Shown here piece by piece: positions 46,128 through 58,788 of a DNA stretch of 64,000 nt (its first letter is position 1; every line of letters starts with the position of its first letter). The notes below the pieces were generated by a model. The model ran no database searches. It saw only the letters and a program-made list of their open reading frames with translations, and had not been told where the DNA came from. The translations under genes and the position numbers were made by a program. This DNA comes from Serendipita indica DSM 11827. Its lineage: Eukaryota; Basidiomycota; Agaricomycetes; Sebacinales; Serendipitaceae. The stretch lies in assembly GCA_910890315.1 (NCBI GenBank), contig CAJVGD010000006.1:1364001-1428000 (forward strand), given 5' to 3'.

Positions 46128-49100
46128 ATGTCGACCCAAAATTCAAAAAAGCACAAGAAACAACATCTGCCCATAGATTCATCGGGATCCTCGTCAGCAC
46201 AGCGCCCAACAAGCAAGAAACGTCAAGCATACAACGCAGCTAACGTCGGTCTGGATATAGTGGCCAACATATCCGAGGGATCAGATGTACTCGCTCCTCT
46301 CAAGGCAGCTTGTCGAACCACCAAGTCAATTCTCGATGTCGTACAGGCAAGTTGGCGAACCTGCCATGGCTGCGTCTAACGGATTCAATAGGCAACAGAG
46401 ATCAATCAAGAGGAATGGATTGATCTAGCCGGACGTTTGAAGGAATACATGTCTGCGCTCGAGAAACAAATCACTCTATTGGAGGCATATCCTGAGGAAG
46501 ACATGGCCGTTGACGAGGCGTTTATGCAGCCGCTAATCCACTATGTCGAGTACGTAGCACTTCAAATTTGCTTCAGTAGGCTGACTGATGTAGATTTCTC
46601 GAAAATATGCACGATACAATTGTCGACCTAAAGGAGAAACGCAACCGCAGCAAACTCAGCATCTTTAAAGCGTTCGGAAAAATGAAAATTGACGCAGAAG
46701 AGATTCTCAAACTCAATCGAGACATCGAGGACCGGCATAGGCAATTCATGGTGCGAGCCTTATCGACCTTGTTCACAGTACTCACTATCGACAAAGGAGG
46801 CCTTGAGTCTTTTTACAGCCACCAAAGCGAACGTGGAGACCATTCTTAAAGACGGTAAGCTGAAATTTGGGATGAGATGCTTACTAAACATTCGAAGTCG
46901 ACACCAATGCTATACTACAGCTACCGGTGGTAGCTTTCGTCGCATCCTCAGTCCACAGGCCGTGTCTGAAAGGAACACGCGAGGCTGTTCTTCAGACTAT
47001 CTACCGCTGGGCCGACGATGATACGTCGGACAAGCCGATATTTTGGCTGTGTGATATCGCCGGCTCTGGAAAGTCCACAGTCGCAATGTCTGCAGCGGAG
47101 TCTTGGAGAAAGGAAAGAGTACTAGGAGGCCGATTCTTCTTCTCTATTGCAAACAGCGAAGGATCCACCACAGACAAGTTCTGCTCTACAATAGCAAGAG
47201 ACCTGGTCGACTACATACCCAGGCTTGCGCCGCACGTCGCTGGAGCTGTGAAGCGACACCCGTCGTTCATGCGAAGCTCTCTCGAAGAGCAGTTCCAGAA
47301 GCTCGTCATTGATCCCATCCGTTATAGTCAAGGACGTGTCATTCTCGTCATCGACGCTCTTGATGAATGTAAATCTGGATTGCAGCGAAGAGAGCTTGTC
47401 GAAATGCTTTCTACAGCTGTTCGAGGAACAAAGAACCTCAAGATATTCATGACGAGTCGGCCAGACCCCGTAATCCAAGCCGTCTTGGGACCACTCGCAA
47501 TCAAATCCAAGTTGGAGGACCGACTGCACGATGTCAAGCATCATGATAACATTGGTGATGTCGCAGTGTACATACACAAAGCACTAGACAACGTGCTGCC
47601 GGAGGGCAAAAGGCAGAGACTGATTAAAAAGGCCAACGGATTGTTCATCTGGGCGAGCACTGCATGTCGAATGCTCACCAACGAGACAAGCTTAAGCCCT
47701 CCGGAGGTCACGTATGATCACCTCATGTCCATGGACAAGGCTGGGGTCATAGACGATCTATATAACCTCATCTTTGTGCGCATGGATCCCGAGTTCCACA
47801 CGATCATGTACAAGATGCTCGCCGTATTGCTTGCAGCGTTTGAACCGCTGACTGCCGACGACGTGGACGATATTCTCAAGCATTCTGGGGCATACGGAAG
47901 TGCAAAGGCACTGGTACGGAATCTCGGCAGCGTACTTGTTGAGGATGGTACCACGAGTCTAATCCAATTTCGGCACCCCACTTTCGTCGAGTACCTTCGG
48001 CGTTGCTCTGTTGCCCCACCCATCGATACGCGTAACAACGTGTATATCAGGATTCCTGACGCACACGGCCAAGCCGCAGTTTGGTGTCTCAAACATCTGA
48101 CATCGCGAAGCGATGGTCTCAAATTCAATATATGTCAACTGGAGTCATCTTTCTATCTTAATAGAGAGATTCCAAACCTCGATACGAGAGTATCGAGATT
48201 CATTTCAAGACACCTTAGATATGCCAGCTCTCATTGGCTGTTCCATGTGGCTGAAGCTGGCGACAGCTGGCGGTCCATGATCAAGAAGGAAATCCAACAG
48301 ATTATTCAAGTTCCATACGTGTTATACTGGATGGAGGTTCTGAGCTTGACCGGAGGAGTGCCACGAGCAATAACCGGTCTTCGAGCTATTACACGCCACG
48401 CAGGAGTAAGTTGCCGATCCGAGCCAATTCAACTCTGACGCCACAGATAGCTTGAAACATGGGATGAAGCCAACATGGACCAGATTCGACGGTTTATAAT
48501 GGTATTTTCAGTACCGATTCAAGAGAGCGCCCCACACATATACATTTCCGCGCTCCCATTCACCCCTACAAATTCAATATTGCATGTTGAGGGTGCAAAA
48601 AGATATAGAAATACTCTTCGGGTAACAGAAGGCCTCGAGGAGATGTATTCTGGGCTCCCAAGTAGTCTTCGAGGTCATGAATTTGGGGTCAACGCAGTCG
48701 GATTCTCCCCAGACGGCTCACAGATTGTGTCCGGCTCTTCCGACAAGACAATTCGATTGTGGGACACGGCAACTGGTCAGGCTGTGGGCGAGCCACTCCG
48801 AGGTCATGAAGGCACGGTCAGGGCTGTCGGATTCTCGCCAGATGGCTCACAGATTGTGTCCGGCTCGTACGACAAGACAATTCGATTGTGGGACGCGGCA
48901 ACTGGTCAGGCTGTGGGAGAGCCACTCCGAGGTCATGAAGGACCGGTCAGCGCCGTCGGATTCTCGCCAGACGGCTCACAGATTGTGTCTGGCTCATCCG
49001 ACAACACAATTCGATTGTGGGATGCGGCAACTGGTCAGGCTGTGGGAGAGCCATTCCGAGGTCATGAATCTGGGGTCAACGCCGTCGGATTCTCGCCAGA

Positions 49101-50937
49101 CGGCTCACAGATTGTGTCTGGCTCGTGGGATAACACAATTCGATTGTGGGACGTGGCAACTGGTCAGGCTGTGGGAGAGCCACTCCGAGGTCATGAACAT
49201 TGGGTCAACGCCGTCGGATTCTCGCCAGACGGCTCGCAGATTGTGTCTGGCTCGTCCGACAAGACAATTCGATTGTGGGACGCGGCAACTGGTCAGTCTG
49301 TGGGAGAGCCACTCCGAGGTCATGAACATTGGGTCAACGCCGTCGGATTCTCGCCAGACGGCTCACAGATTGTGTCTGGCTCATCCGACAACACAATTCG
49401 ATTGTGGGACGCGGCAACTGGTCAGGCTGTGGGAGAACCACTCCGAGGTCATGAAAATTGGGTCAACGCCGTCGGATTCTCGCCAGACGGCTCACAGATT
49501 GTGTCTGGCTCGGACGACAAGACAATTCGATTGTGGGACGCGGCAACTGGTCAGGCTGTGGGAGAGCCACTCCGAGGTCATGAACATTGGGTCAGGGCCG
49601 TCGGATTCTCGCCAGACGGCTCACAGATTGTGTCTGGCTCGGGCGACAAGACAATTCGATTGTGGGACGCGGCAACTGGTCAGGCTGTGGGAGAGCCACT
49701 CCGAGGTCATGAATCCGGGGTCTTGGCCGTCGGATTCTCGCCAGAAGGCTCACAGATTGTGTCTGGCTCGTCCGACAAGACAATTCGATTGTGGGACGCG
49801 GCAACTGGTCAGGCTGTGGGAGAGCCATTCCGAGGTCATGAAGATGTGGTCACCGCCGTCGGATTCTCGCCAGACGGCTCGCAGATTGTGTCTGGCTCGT
49901 CCGACAACACAATTCGATTGTGGGACGCGGCAACTGGTCAGGCTGTGGGAGAGCCACTCCGAGGTCATGAATCTGGGGTCAACACCGTCGGATTCTCGCC
50001 AGACGGCTCACAGATTGTGTCTGGCTCGTCCGACAAGACAATTCGATTGTGGGACGCGGCAACTGGTCAGGCTGTGGGAGAGCCACTCCGAGGTCATGAA
50101 TCTGGGGTCAACGCCGTCGGATTCTCGCCAGACGGCTCACGGATTGTGTCTGGCTCGTGGGACAACACAATTCGATTGTGGGACGTGGCAACTGGTCAGG
50201 CTGTGGGAGAGCCACTCCTAGGTCATGAATCCGGGGTCTTGGCCGTCGGATTCTCGCCAGAAGGCTCACAGATTGTGTCTGGCTCGTCCGACAACACAAT
50301 TCGATTGTGGGACGCGGCAATTGGTCGGGCTGTGGGAGAGCCATTCCGAGGTCATGAAGATGTGGTCACCGCCGTCGGATTCTCGCCAGACGGCGCACAG
50401 ATTGTGTCTGGCTCGTGGGACAAGAGAATTCGATTGTGGGACGCGGTAACTGGTCAGGCTGTGGGAGAGCCACTCCGAGGTCATGAAGGCGGAGCCAGCG
50501 CCGTCGGATTCTCGCCAGGCGGGTCACAGATAGTCTCCGGCTCGTGGGACAATACGATTCGATCATGGGATGCAGAAACCGGTGGGTTCAACTCAGCTCG
50601 CCTTCGAGATTATGACACGACTCGACAAATAGCCCTAAGTGCAAACGCAAATTCTTCTGGTAAAGAGTCTGTATATTCAAGCCTCAGTGAGGGTCTTCAG
50701 GCCACTCCTCTCAGAATCCATGTACCTGGATTCCAAATTTGCTTACTCTCGGAGGACGGCTGGGTACATTCTTCCGGCAAACGTCTCTTCTGGGTACCAC
50801 CAGCCAATCGACACGGACTAAAATATCCATATCTCCTGACAATTCTAAACACGGCTCCATTCCGCAAGACCAAGTTTGATTTCACCAATTTTCAATGTGG
50901 TCTCTCTTGGACAAATGTTCGAACAAATGTCCCATAA
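46128..50937 (+). CDS. NACHT-WD40 STAND receptor (NLR2)
   Basis: Paralogue of NLR1 with the same exon plan: 46128-46346, 46392-46549, 46594-46750, 46797-46854, 46898-48405, 48451-50581 and 50633-50937, giving 1,511 residues. The first intron is again GC-AG. The N-terminal helical domain and the first part of NACHT (DIAGSGKSTVAMSAA, RVILVIDALDECKSG, FMTSRPDP) are almost the same as in NLR1. After about SKLEDRLHD the winged-helix/arm region differs much more. There are 15 WD40 repeats (48670-50604) and the same tail (DGWVHSSGKRLFWVPP). Exon 4 is 36 nt shorter than in NLR1, an in-frame loss. The last intron (51 nt) is free of stops, so spliced and unspliced forms are both in frame. No five-TM gene adjoins this copy. 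Confidence 0.92.
48670..50604 (+). repeat. 15 x 129-bp WD40-encoding tandem repeats (NLR2)
   Basis: Fifteen 129-bp units in phase with those of NLR1 but with their own residues at the variable positions (EHWVN, ENWVN, EDVVT and ESGVL types are found only here). Units 9-10 and 13-14 share SPEG (unit 9 and 13) and EDVVT (10 and 14), which points to a four-unit block duplication. Units 1-14 are nearly identical outside variable codons; unit 15 is more diverged (RSWDAETGGFN). Confidence 0.95.
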
Positions 50938-51195
50938 TAACATATTATAACAGTGGCCACTACCATCTGTGCTTAATTCAGCGGTTTCACCATCGTGCTT
51001 GCGATGAAGGTACGTTGCCTCACGGTACTCAACTTCGTTATCAATTTCGCGCTCGAATACCTTTAATGTTTCTTTTGCACGCCCTCCCTACTGAAATACA
51101 TACACGGCAATGATATGCTCGCCGACAGCTCTCCAAGATGCGAGATGTCCTGATGCGACTTTTGGTGGAAACGGACCCTAGCGGGACATCTGCGA

Positions 51196-53510
51196 CTACA
51201 AGCCCGCGGAAGAGTAAGATGGTGTCGGATTCCTCAATCTTGGATGGAGCAAGCCCTCATGGAGTGCTTTACCAGCCACGACCTATAGTGACTGTGAGCA
51301 ATATGCTGAACGGTTAGACCACACACGCTTACCATTGGATATACGTGCTCATTTTGTTCTACCAAGCACTCCATCACGATTGGTTTCGAACCATCGTACT
51401 CGAGGAACTCTTTCATCTTCTCCGGCAGCTCGTCGATAGTCGAACATCTGATAGCGTGCACGCCCATTGCTTTCGAGAGGAGCACAAAGTCTGGGTTCTT
51501 CATGACAGTATGGGAGTATCTCGCATCGTAAAAGAGATCTGCGAATAGAGTCAATTTGGGAATGAAAACCTATCCGATTGACAAACCTTGCCATTGTTGG
51601 ACCATTCCTTGGAATTCATTGTTGAGGATGATCACCTTGACGCCAATGCCGTATTGAGCAGCCGTCGCAAGCTCCATTGCAGTCATGCTGAACGACGCAT
51701 CACCGTCAATGTCGACCACCGTCTTTTCAGGCGCAGCAACCTTGGCTCCAATGGCAGAAGGTAAACCGAATCCCATCGTCTGGAGACATTTAGTTCAGAG
51801 CTAGGAGAAGGAGAAAGTCACTTACGCCGAGACCTCCAGAGGTGACCATAGTTCTCGGGTGTCTCCATCGGAAGTGCTGAGCCGCCCACATCTGATGTTG
51901 ACCGACACCCGTGCTGACAATCACATCCTCTTTTCGCTCCGCCGTCAATTTGTCCAATTCCTCGATGACTTCTTGAGGTTTCATACGTTGACCAGACTGA
52001 CTCGGTTCGTAGGTGAAGGGATATGCTTTTTTCCATTTTCGGACGTCCGCGAACCAAGCCTCACGCGGCGACGATTTGATGAGGGGAACAAGAGAGGCAA
52101 GATTGTGGACGACGTCTCCAACGACGGCGATCGAGGCGTCTACGACTTTGTTGATGTTCTTGGGTTGGATCTCAAAGTGAATAATGCCACCCTTGCCCTT
52201 GGCAGCAGCCGCACGAGCAGCGGGGGCGAATGCTAATCCGTCGTCAGGAATCGACCAATGAAAAGTACTTTAAACATACTGTTGAGCGTTCCAGTGACAC
52301 GATCGTCGAAGCGTGCTCCGAGAGCGATGATCACATCGGCGTTTTGCATGGCGTAGTTGGCGTACGTCGAGCCGTGCATACCCAACATGTGCAAACTTCG
52401 GTCATCAAGTTCATCAAACGCTCCAAGCCCTTGAAGCGTTGTGGTGACGGGAATGTTTCCCTCCGAAGCAAGCTTTTTCAGCAATACGGGACCCAAAGGA
52501 GAGGAAAGGACGCCATTTCCGGCGTAGATGACGGGTTTTTGAGCTTGGTTGATGAGATCGGCGGCACTGCGAATCAATGCAATGTCCGAGGGGGTTACTA
52601 AGGGGTTTGCGGGGAGAGAAGACGAGCCAGGCGTAGTCGAGCTGTACGGGATGGGTGTCCTGAGGATGCTTGCCGTCACGTCCTTTGGCAGGTCGACCAA
52701 TACAGGACCTGGTCGACCCGAAGTGGCGATTTTGAATGCCTCGTTGATTCTTCGCGGGAGTTCCGCAATGTCCTTGACCATGACGTTCCATTTTGTGCAG
52801 CTTCGCGAGATACCAATAACATCGGCTTCTTGAAACGCGTCTGAGCCAATGGCAGAAGTTGCAACCTGGCCGCAAAAAACAACGAGAGGTACACCGTCGC
52901 TGAGAGCGTCTTGCATTGGTGTGACGACATTGGTCGCCCCTGGACCGGATGTCACGAGCACGACTCCTGGCTTTCCGGACACACGAGCATACCCCTCTGC
53001 CATGTGTCCAGCGCCTTGCTCATGTCGGGGTAGAACAAAGTTGAAGTGCTTCGAGTTGTAGATGGCATCGAATACTGGAAGAATAGCACCTCCTGGGTAA
53101 CCAAATACTTGCTTTACATCGTGTCGGAGCATCATTTCCTGGAAAATTTGACCACCGGACATGCCGACAAATGAGTCGTCGAGCTGAGAGCGCGAGAGTT
53201 GCCTCAGAGGCATGATCTCCTGTGCTGTGATGGGAGGTACTTGTTGAAAAGTCGACGCTGGGGTTGGCCGGCTATACTCCACAAGCGGATAATTAGCTGT
53301 AAAAACGAGACAAACGGTGGTCGACACTCACACAGCTGGGGTAGGAGATGCATTTTTTGAAGCTGAACCGCTGATAGTGCGTCGTGTGCGCTCTTGGACG
53401 CGGGCTTTTGCGTCGACGATGCTGGTAGTGGCGACATACGATCGACGAGAAACGACGGCGGGCGTCGAAGGGGCCTTAGAGAGTGGCTTTCGTGCAGCTG
53501 AGAATGCCAT
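51196..53510 (-). CDS. ILV2: Acetolactate synthase catalytic subunit
   Basis: ThDP-dependent first enzyme of valine/isoleucine/leucine synthesis, in mitochondria. The N-terminus [20 protein letters not shown] plus RRSYV is a typical presequence. Core motifs: [14 protein letters not shown], the catalytic Glu in [64 protein letters not shown], the ThDP motif [15 protein letters not shown] through [14 protein letters not shown], and [13 protein letters not shown] last small exon ([17 protein letters not shown]) ends at the TAG at 51198-51196. Several short introns interrupt it. Oddity: the loop usually written QVPTSAIG reads QVATSAIG, with Ala at the position equivalent to plant Pro197. It is divergent from the AP-2 mu gene (239 bp between starts). 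Confidence 0.95.
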
Positions 53511-53749
53511 AGCTCGCACTTTTTGGTAGAAGGGAAGGATGAGGAGGGGTTTAAGATGCGTGAGTGAGTCAACCCAGGTCTTGACCAGAGCTAGATCTAT
53601 TGCCCGAATAAGACCGAAGGCCGGAGTGCTCAACCGATTTCACGAGCCATCTCTAGCATTTTTGTTATAATTTCTGCGGGCAGTTGGATCTGCAGTCGCT
53701 GAGAAGTGTGCAATGTCGATGTGCAGCTTGACCAACGACCAAACCACGA

Positions 53750-55439
53750 ATGATTTCAGTAAGCTAGCTCGGACGTTGTGATTCATATCTAACATCACTC
53801 AGGGGTTCTTCATCTTCAATCAAAAGGGCGAGGTGCGTCACGGCACGGCCTTTGACCGTCGAAACTCAGCATCCATAGGTCCTCATCACACGTCTGTACA
53901 GGACAGACATCAAGTAAGATCCCTATGAAGAGTATCGTGACCTCCCTAACAACTCTAGGCGGTCAATATCCGAAGTCTTTCGCATCCATGTCGTGTCCAG
54001 CGCAGATGTGAGATCACCCATCGTTACCTTGGGTTCGACAAGCTTTCTTCACGTCCGACACAACAATATCTATGTCCTCGCAATCACAAAGTTTGTACGC
54101 TTTGCAGCCATCGCACCATTCTGACCGTCCCATTAGAAATAATGCAAACGCGGCGCTGATTTTCGAGTTCCTGTACCGCTTCATCTCGATATCACGATCT
54201 TACTTTGGGAAACTGGACGAAGAGTCTGTCAAGAACAACTTTGTGCTTATTTACGAGCTGATTGATGGTCTGGTTGTTCCTCTCCTTACCATGTGCACTT
54301 ATTCTGACATACCATAGAAATCCTCGACTTTGGTTACCCTCAAACGAGCGAAATTGACACGCTCAAGGCCTACATCACCACGGAGGCTGCTCGCTCAGAG
54401 GTCACAGACGTACGTCCTCCGCCAACGTATCGCCCACTGCTCACTTTTTACAGATTGGTGAAAGCTCCAAGCTGACCACGCAAATGACTGGTGCAGTCAG
54501 TTGGAGACGAGGGGATATCAAGTACAAGAAGAACGAGGCCTTTGTGGATGTCGTCGAAAATGTCAACCTGCTGATGAGTGCTAAGGGTACCGTCCTGCGA
54601 GCAGATGTCGACGGTCAGATCCTCATGCGAGCATACCTGAGTGGGATGCCAGAATGCAAGTTTGGGCTCAACGACAAGCTGGTGCTCGACAAAGCCGAGA
54701 GGGCAGCAGACAATGCCGTTCGACTTGATGATTGTCAGTTCCATCAATGTGTACAGCTGGGCGCATGGGGTTCCGATCGAACAATCAGTTTCATCCCGCC
54801 TGACGGAGAGTTTGAGCTTATGAAGTGAGTTCAGTGCTGCCCCTACGGTGTCAAGCTAACCATGTCCAGATATCGATCCACTTCTGACGTTCATTTACCG
54901 CTACGAGTCCACCCCACGGTGACAGAAATTGGAACGACTCAGGTCCAATACAGCATCACAGTAAAGGCAGGTTTCAACTCCAAACTCAGTGCTACGAACA
55001 TTGTCCTTCGCATTCCTACCCCGCTGAATGCGACAATGGCCAGCTGCAAAACTGCATCTGGCAAGGCAAAATATGTGCCTGCAGAGAATGTGATCGTGTG
55101 GAAGTACGTCCTGCTACACTCTTGATCCTCCTCCCTCATCATATATAGAATACCGCGGATACAAGGAGGCTCTGAAGCTACTCTGACGGCTGCTGCAGAC
55201 TTGGCGGCGACAACGACGAGACAAGCATGGGCACGACCGCCGATTGATGTCGACTTCCAAGTCCTCATGTTCACTGCGTCGGGCTTGCTCGTACGCTTCC
55301 TCAAAGTGTACGAAAAGTCGGGGTACCACAGCGTCAAATGGGTGCGGTATCTCACTCGTGCAAGTGGCACTTATCAGATTCGGGTTCGTCGCATGGCTTA
55401 TCGGGCGACTTCCAAGACTGATCGTCTCTGCAGTTCTAA
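53750..55439 (+). CDS. APM4: AP-2 adaptor complex subunit mu
   Basis: Medium subunit of the clathrin adaptor AP-2, which binds tyrosine-based cargo signals and PI(4,5)P2 at the plasma membrane. The first coding exon is 9 nt (ATG ATT TCA), then FFIFNQKGEVLITRLYRTDI. The longin-like N-domain continues with NNANAALIFEFLYRFISISR, SVKNNFVLIYELID and ILDFGYPQTSEIDTLKAYIT. The mu-homology domain has VSWRRGDIKYKKNEAFVDVV, KGTVLRADVDGQILMRAYLS, GMPECKFGLNDKL, ISFIPPDGEFELMRYR, KAKYVPAENVIVWK and KSGYHSVKWVRYLTRASGTY. The C-terminus QIRF needs a final intron (donor GTTCGT at 55384, acceptor at 55433) before TTC TAA. Without that splice the frame runs on uninformatively. Confidence 0.93.
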
Positions 55440-55590
55440 GCACGGCTCCTTCGGAATTGTTTGCATTACTCTGCTCTTCTTTTTGAATCATTTTTGCGCT
55501 ACGTTAGAATGGATATTGATCATTTGTCGTCTCCGAATGTGGTCCACGACCCTTGAACCCTCGCGACGTCTGAGATTAGATAAACCGGCT

Positions 55591-58500
55591 ATGGACGCGT
55601 TCTGGAAGTATGCAGCGCGCTTTCAAATTTGTCGCAAATGAGACCAATAACGCGTAGCTTAGGCTTTGCGACCGTCAAGCCTCTAGAAGTGCTCCTTACG
55701 CGGGACGATGTGACCCTCTTTGACATACTGGACGACCGGAATCTCTTCTTGGAGTGCAAGGAGAAGAACCCAAAGCTGATAGATTATCTATCAAAGCCCA
55801 ATGTGCTCAAGCAGCTCCTAGGGTTCGTGTTGGACGAATTTGAGGATCGGACCGTCAATCGGGCAAAGTCAGTATCTGCCTCTGTTCGTCCCGTTGTAAT
55901 GTTGAAAGTGTGAGCTGATCCCGTGGACTTCAGATTCCAGCACGTCGCCACAGAGGTCCTAAGCCAGGACCTGGACGCATTCGTGGACGGCGCATTGGCA
56001 AACGACGCAGCGCTTCTTCGTGACTTTTGGATACGTGGAATGAAGAATCCTGCTAACTCGTCCAATGGTGCACTCATGTCGCAGTTCTCCAAAGTGTTTG
56101 TGGCCTTTCTGCTGCGAAAACCCCATGAAGTCAGTCAGCGTGGATTAGAACCAATGCGACTTTCTGATACCTCTCTACACGTAGACCTTTGCATTTCTGC
56201 AAAAACAGCCGGATAGTCTTCGAGATATTCTTCGGCACCTCGAACTGCCGCAGGTCGCGGATATGCTACTGAAGATTCTCCTTTTGGACAGAGAGTCCAC
56301 GAATGAACCGGTCGTAGATGTAGGTCTGTTTCCGCGTCTTCCTACTTCTCGTCACTCATAGATGCTCACCAGTGGCTCTGCGAGCAATCTCTAATGGAGC
56401 AGCTCATACGGAAGATGTCGCCGAACAACGATGCAGTCGTTCAGCAGGCTGCACTCGAGTCCATCAAAAACATTATTCTAATGTCCTCCTTTACGCCTAC
56501 TCCGGGCCGTAAAGAGGCGAGCGTGCTCTCAAGCAATCGTCTCTCTCGCAACCTGGTGTCCACCTCCAACTCTGGTATCCTTATTGGTCAGCTATTTCCG
56601 TCAAAACAGGCACAAAAAATAGCCGATCCCAATACCCCGCACTCGGCATCATCATCTGGTCTCAACCTGGATGGTGATGTCGATGCAGAAGTCTCGTCAT
56701 TCATGAATGCCGCGTCTACGGTGATGGAGCTTATACGAAAGAATAATTCAGACTATTTCGAGCAGTACCTCTTTCTCAGAGCACGGGAACACCTCATGGC
56801 CGTCCAAGAAGCAATGATGCAGGAGGAACACCCCGAAGGCGAGTCAACTGATTGTCGACCTGCATTGGAGGCTGCTATGGAGGAAATTATGGCAAAATGT
56901 GGTCTCGTCAACCTTGGCACCTTGATCTCTGCAATTTGCGACAACCTTCATGTCCTCCAAGCGCGATTGAAGGAGCCTCGTTCACTCGTAAGAGAATATT
57001 TATTTTTATATGCTCTATTGACACTTCTAGGCACTACCAATACCTTCGACAGTGGGACCGCTGGTACCACTAACGTTTGAACGACTACGAATATGCGAGT
57101 TGTTTGGAGAGCTCCTGCACTATTCCAACATGCTCTTACCCAACAGAATACCGGGAACAAGTCCAACCTACGACGAAGACGGTCGGCTCGTTGGTGGCCT
57201 CGACGCACTTGGGGATCTGGCTGCGGCCATGATGGCAGAGGCAGACCCAGATGCCGAAGAGGTTGAATCAGATGAAGAGGAGGAGCCAGAAGAGAAACCA
57301 GAGGAACCCGCCTTCCCTGTCTCTCAGCAGAATAGAAAGCGGAGATCGTTTGCATCCGACAGTGACTCTGACGGCGGTTCGATGCTCAACGAAGAACTGA
57401 AGGAGGTACACTCCCCTGCAGACATTGATAGTGGCTCGAGTAACGAGGCTACTTCGAAAGGGGCAGGAGTCAGCCCAGTATCGTCCATTGAGAATCTTGT
57501 GGACAGACTATCTCTTGTCGTCCCGGGCTCACCAAAGGCACGGAGACCATCCCTCTCGCCATTTACACCTGGTACACCACCTGTGCCGGTTTACTCCAAG
57601 GCAGGATCAGTGATCATGCCCCCCGTAGAACCGGATGCAATTGTCGATGATGATGTTGCTGATGTGACGGGATCAAAGGTACTCTCTCCCGGAGATGCAC
57701 TCAAGAGTCGCTTTATGGAACTGCGAATATTTCCCACCTTGCTTGTATGCTGCCTTTACCTGTCACGACTGAGCTCACGCCATTTACAGGATCTCGTGTT
57801 TCAATTTCCTTGGAACAACTTTCTTCACAGCGTTGTCTATGACATCTTTCACCAAGTCCTCTTTGGCAAGATTGAAGGAACGATGAACCGGGATCTTATC
57901 ATCAGCCTATTCCGTGACGTTGAATTGCCGCGAAGAATCATGGAAGCGCAGACAAAGAATGACACGTATGTATTTGGGTCATATGCCAAAGATTTGGGAC
58001 TGAAGTGAAACTAGGCAACCACCTTCACAGCCCAGGCTTGGATATATGGGCCATATCACCCTGATGGCCGTTGATATTGTGAGCGCACTGGAAAAGTATC
58101 CAGATGACCTATTGGATGTCATTCAACCGATGATTCCGAATCCAGCATGGGACGACTATGTTCATGGAGTCTACGCTGAAACACAGCGACTGGAAAACAC
58201 AATCCTCGGAGGTCCAAGGCCGACCCAAACTACGCGAGGGGCCACGCCGATGGGCGAAAATGGCTGGGGAGGCGATTGGCCAGACGGCGAGGACGATGGT
58301 TCGTCACCGATACAAGAATTCAGACGAACAGGAACGGCGAGCAAGCAAACGGCCGACTTTGGTCCACCGGACGAGGAAGAAGAGGATACATTTCACTTTA
58401 CCCATGCGTCTGGATTCGCAAATACGACAGGCTGGGGCTCGAGTTCGAGCTCGGACTCTGGCGACGAGCACGATGAATGGCTGAGAAACTCAAACTCTGC

Positions 58501-58788
58501 CACAGCGTCCGCGCATCGGAGAGACGCTGAGGAAGTAGGTTTTGATAATGCATTTGACGATGACTTTGAACCATCGGGAGATGTATGTGCTTATTGTTTG
58601 ACTGCTAATGTTGCCACTCACCGTTTGTCCAGGATGGGTTTGGGGCATGGACGGATGCGGGAGGAGCAGATAATCAATTTACTACCGACTTTGAGCACGA
58701 TGATTTTGACTTTGGCGAGTTTGTCGAGTCTGAAGCGCCGCGGGAGAGCACTCCTGGAACCAGCAAACCGGCTTCTTCTGTACCTTAG
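55591..58788 (+). CDS. SAPS-domain regulatory subunit of Sit4/PP6 phosphatase
   Basis: Homologue of yeast Sap155/185/190, which bind the phosphatase Sit4 (PP6 in animals). The first coding exon is 17 nt (MDAFW), then LGFATVKPLEVLLTRDDVTL, ECKEKNPKLIDYLSKPNVLK, FQHVATEVLSQDLDAFVDGA, PDSLRDILRHLELPQVADML, PTPGRKEASVLSSNRLSRNL and TFERLRICELFGELLHYSNM. An acidic insert (ESDEEEEPEEKPEEP) and a Ser/Pro-rich stretch interrupt the domain. It resumes with DLVFQFPWNNFLHSVVYDIF and LGYMGHITLMAVDIVSALE. The C-terminal third is Gly/Asp/Ser-rich with GFGAWTDAGGADNQF and DFDFGEF before the TAG at 58786-58788. The introns near 57745-57789 and 57965-58035 are clear from domain continuity. Confidence 0.88.

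Noticed and set aside
48677-50221. 514-codon open frame in another plus frame across the NLR2 WD40 array
   Set aside because: It is the shadow of a 129-bp repeat (a multiple of three) whose unit happens to be free of stops in that frame; composition is Arg/Ser/Cys-rich and non-globular, and the WD40 frame is clearly the coding one.
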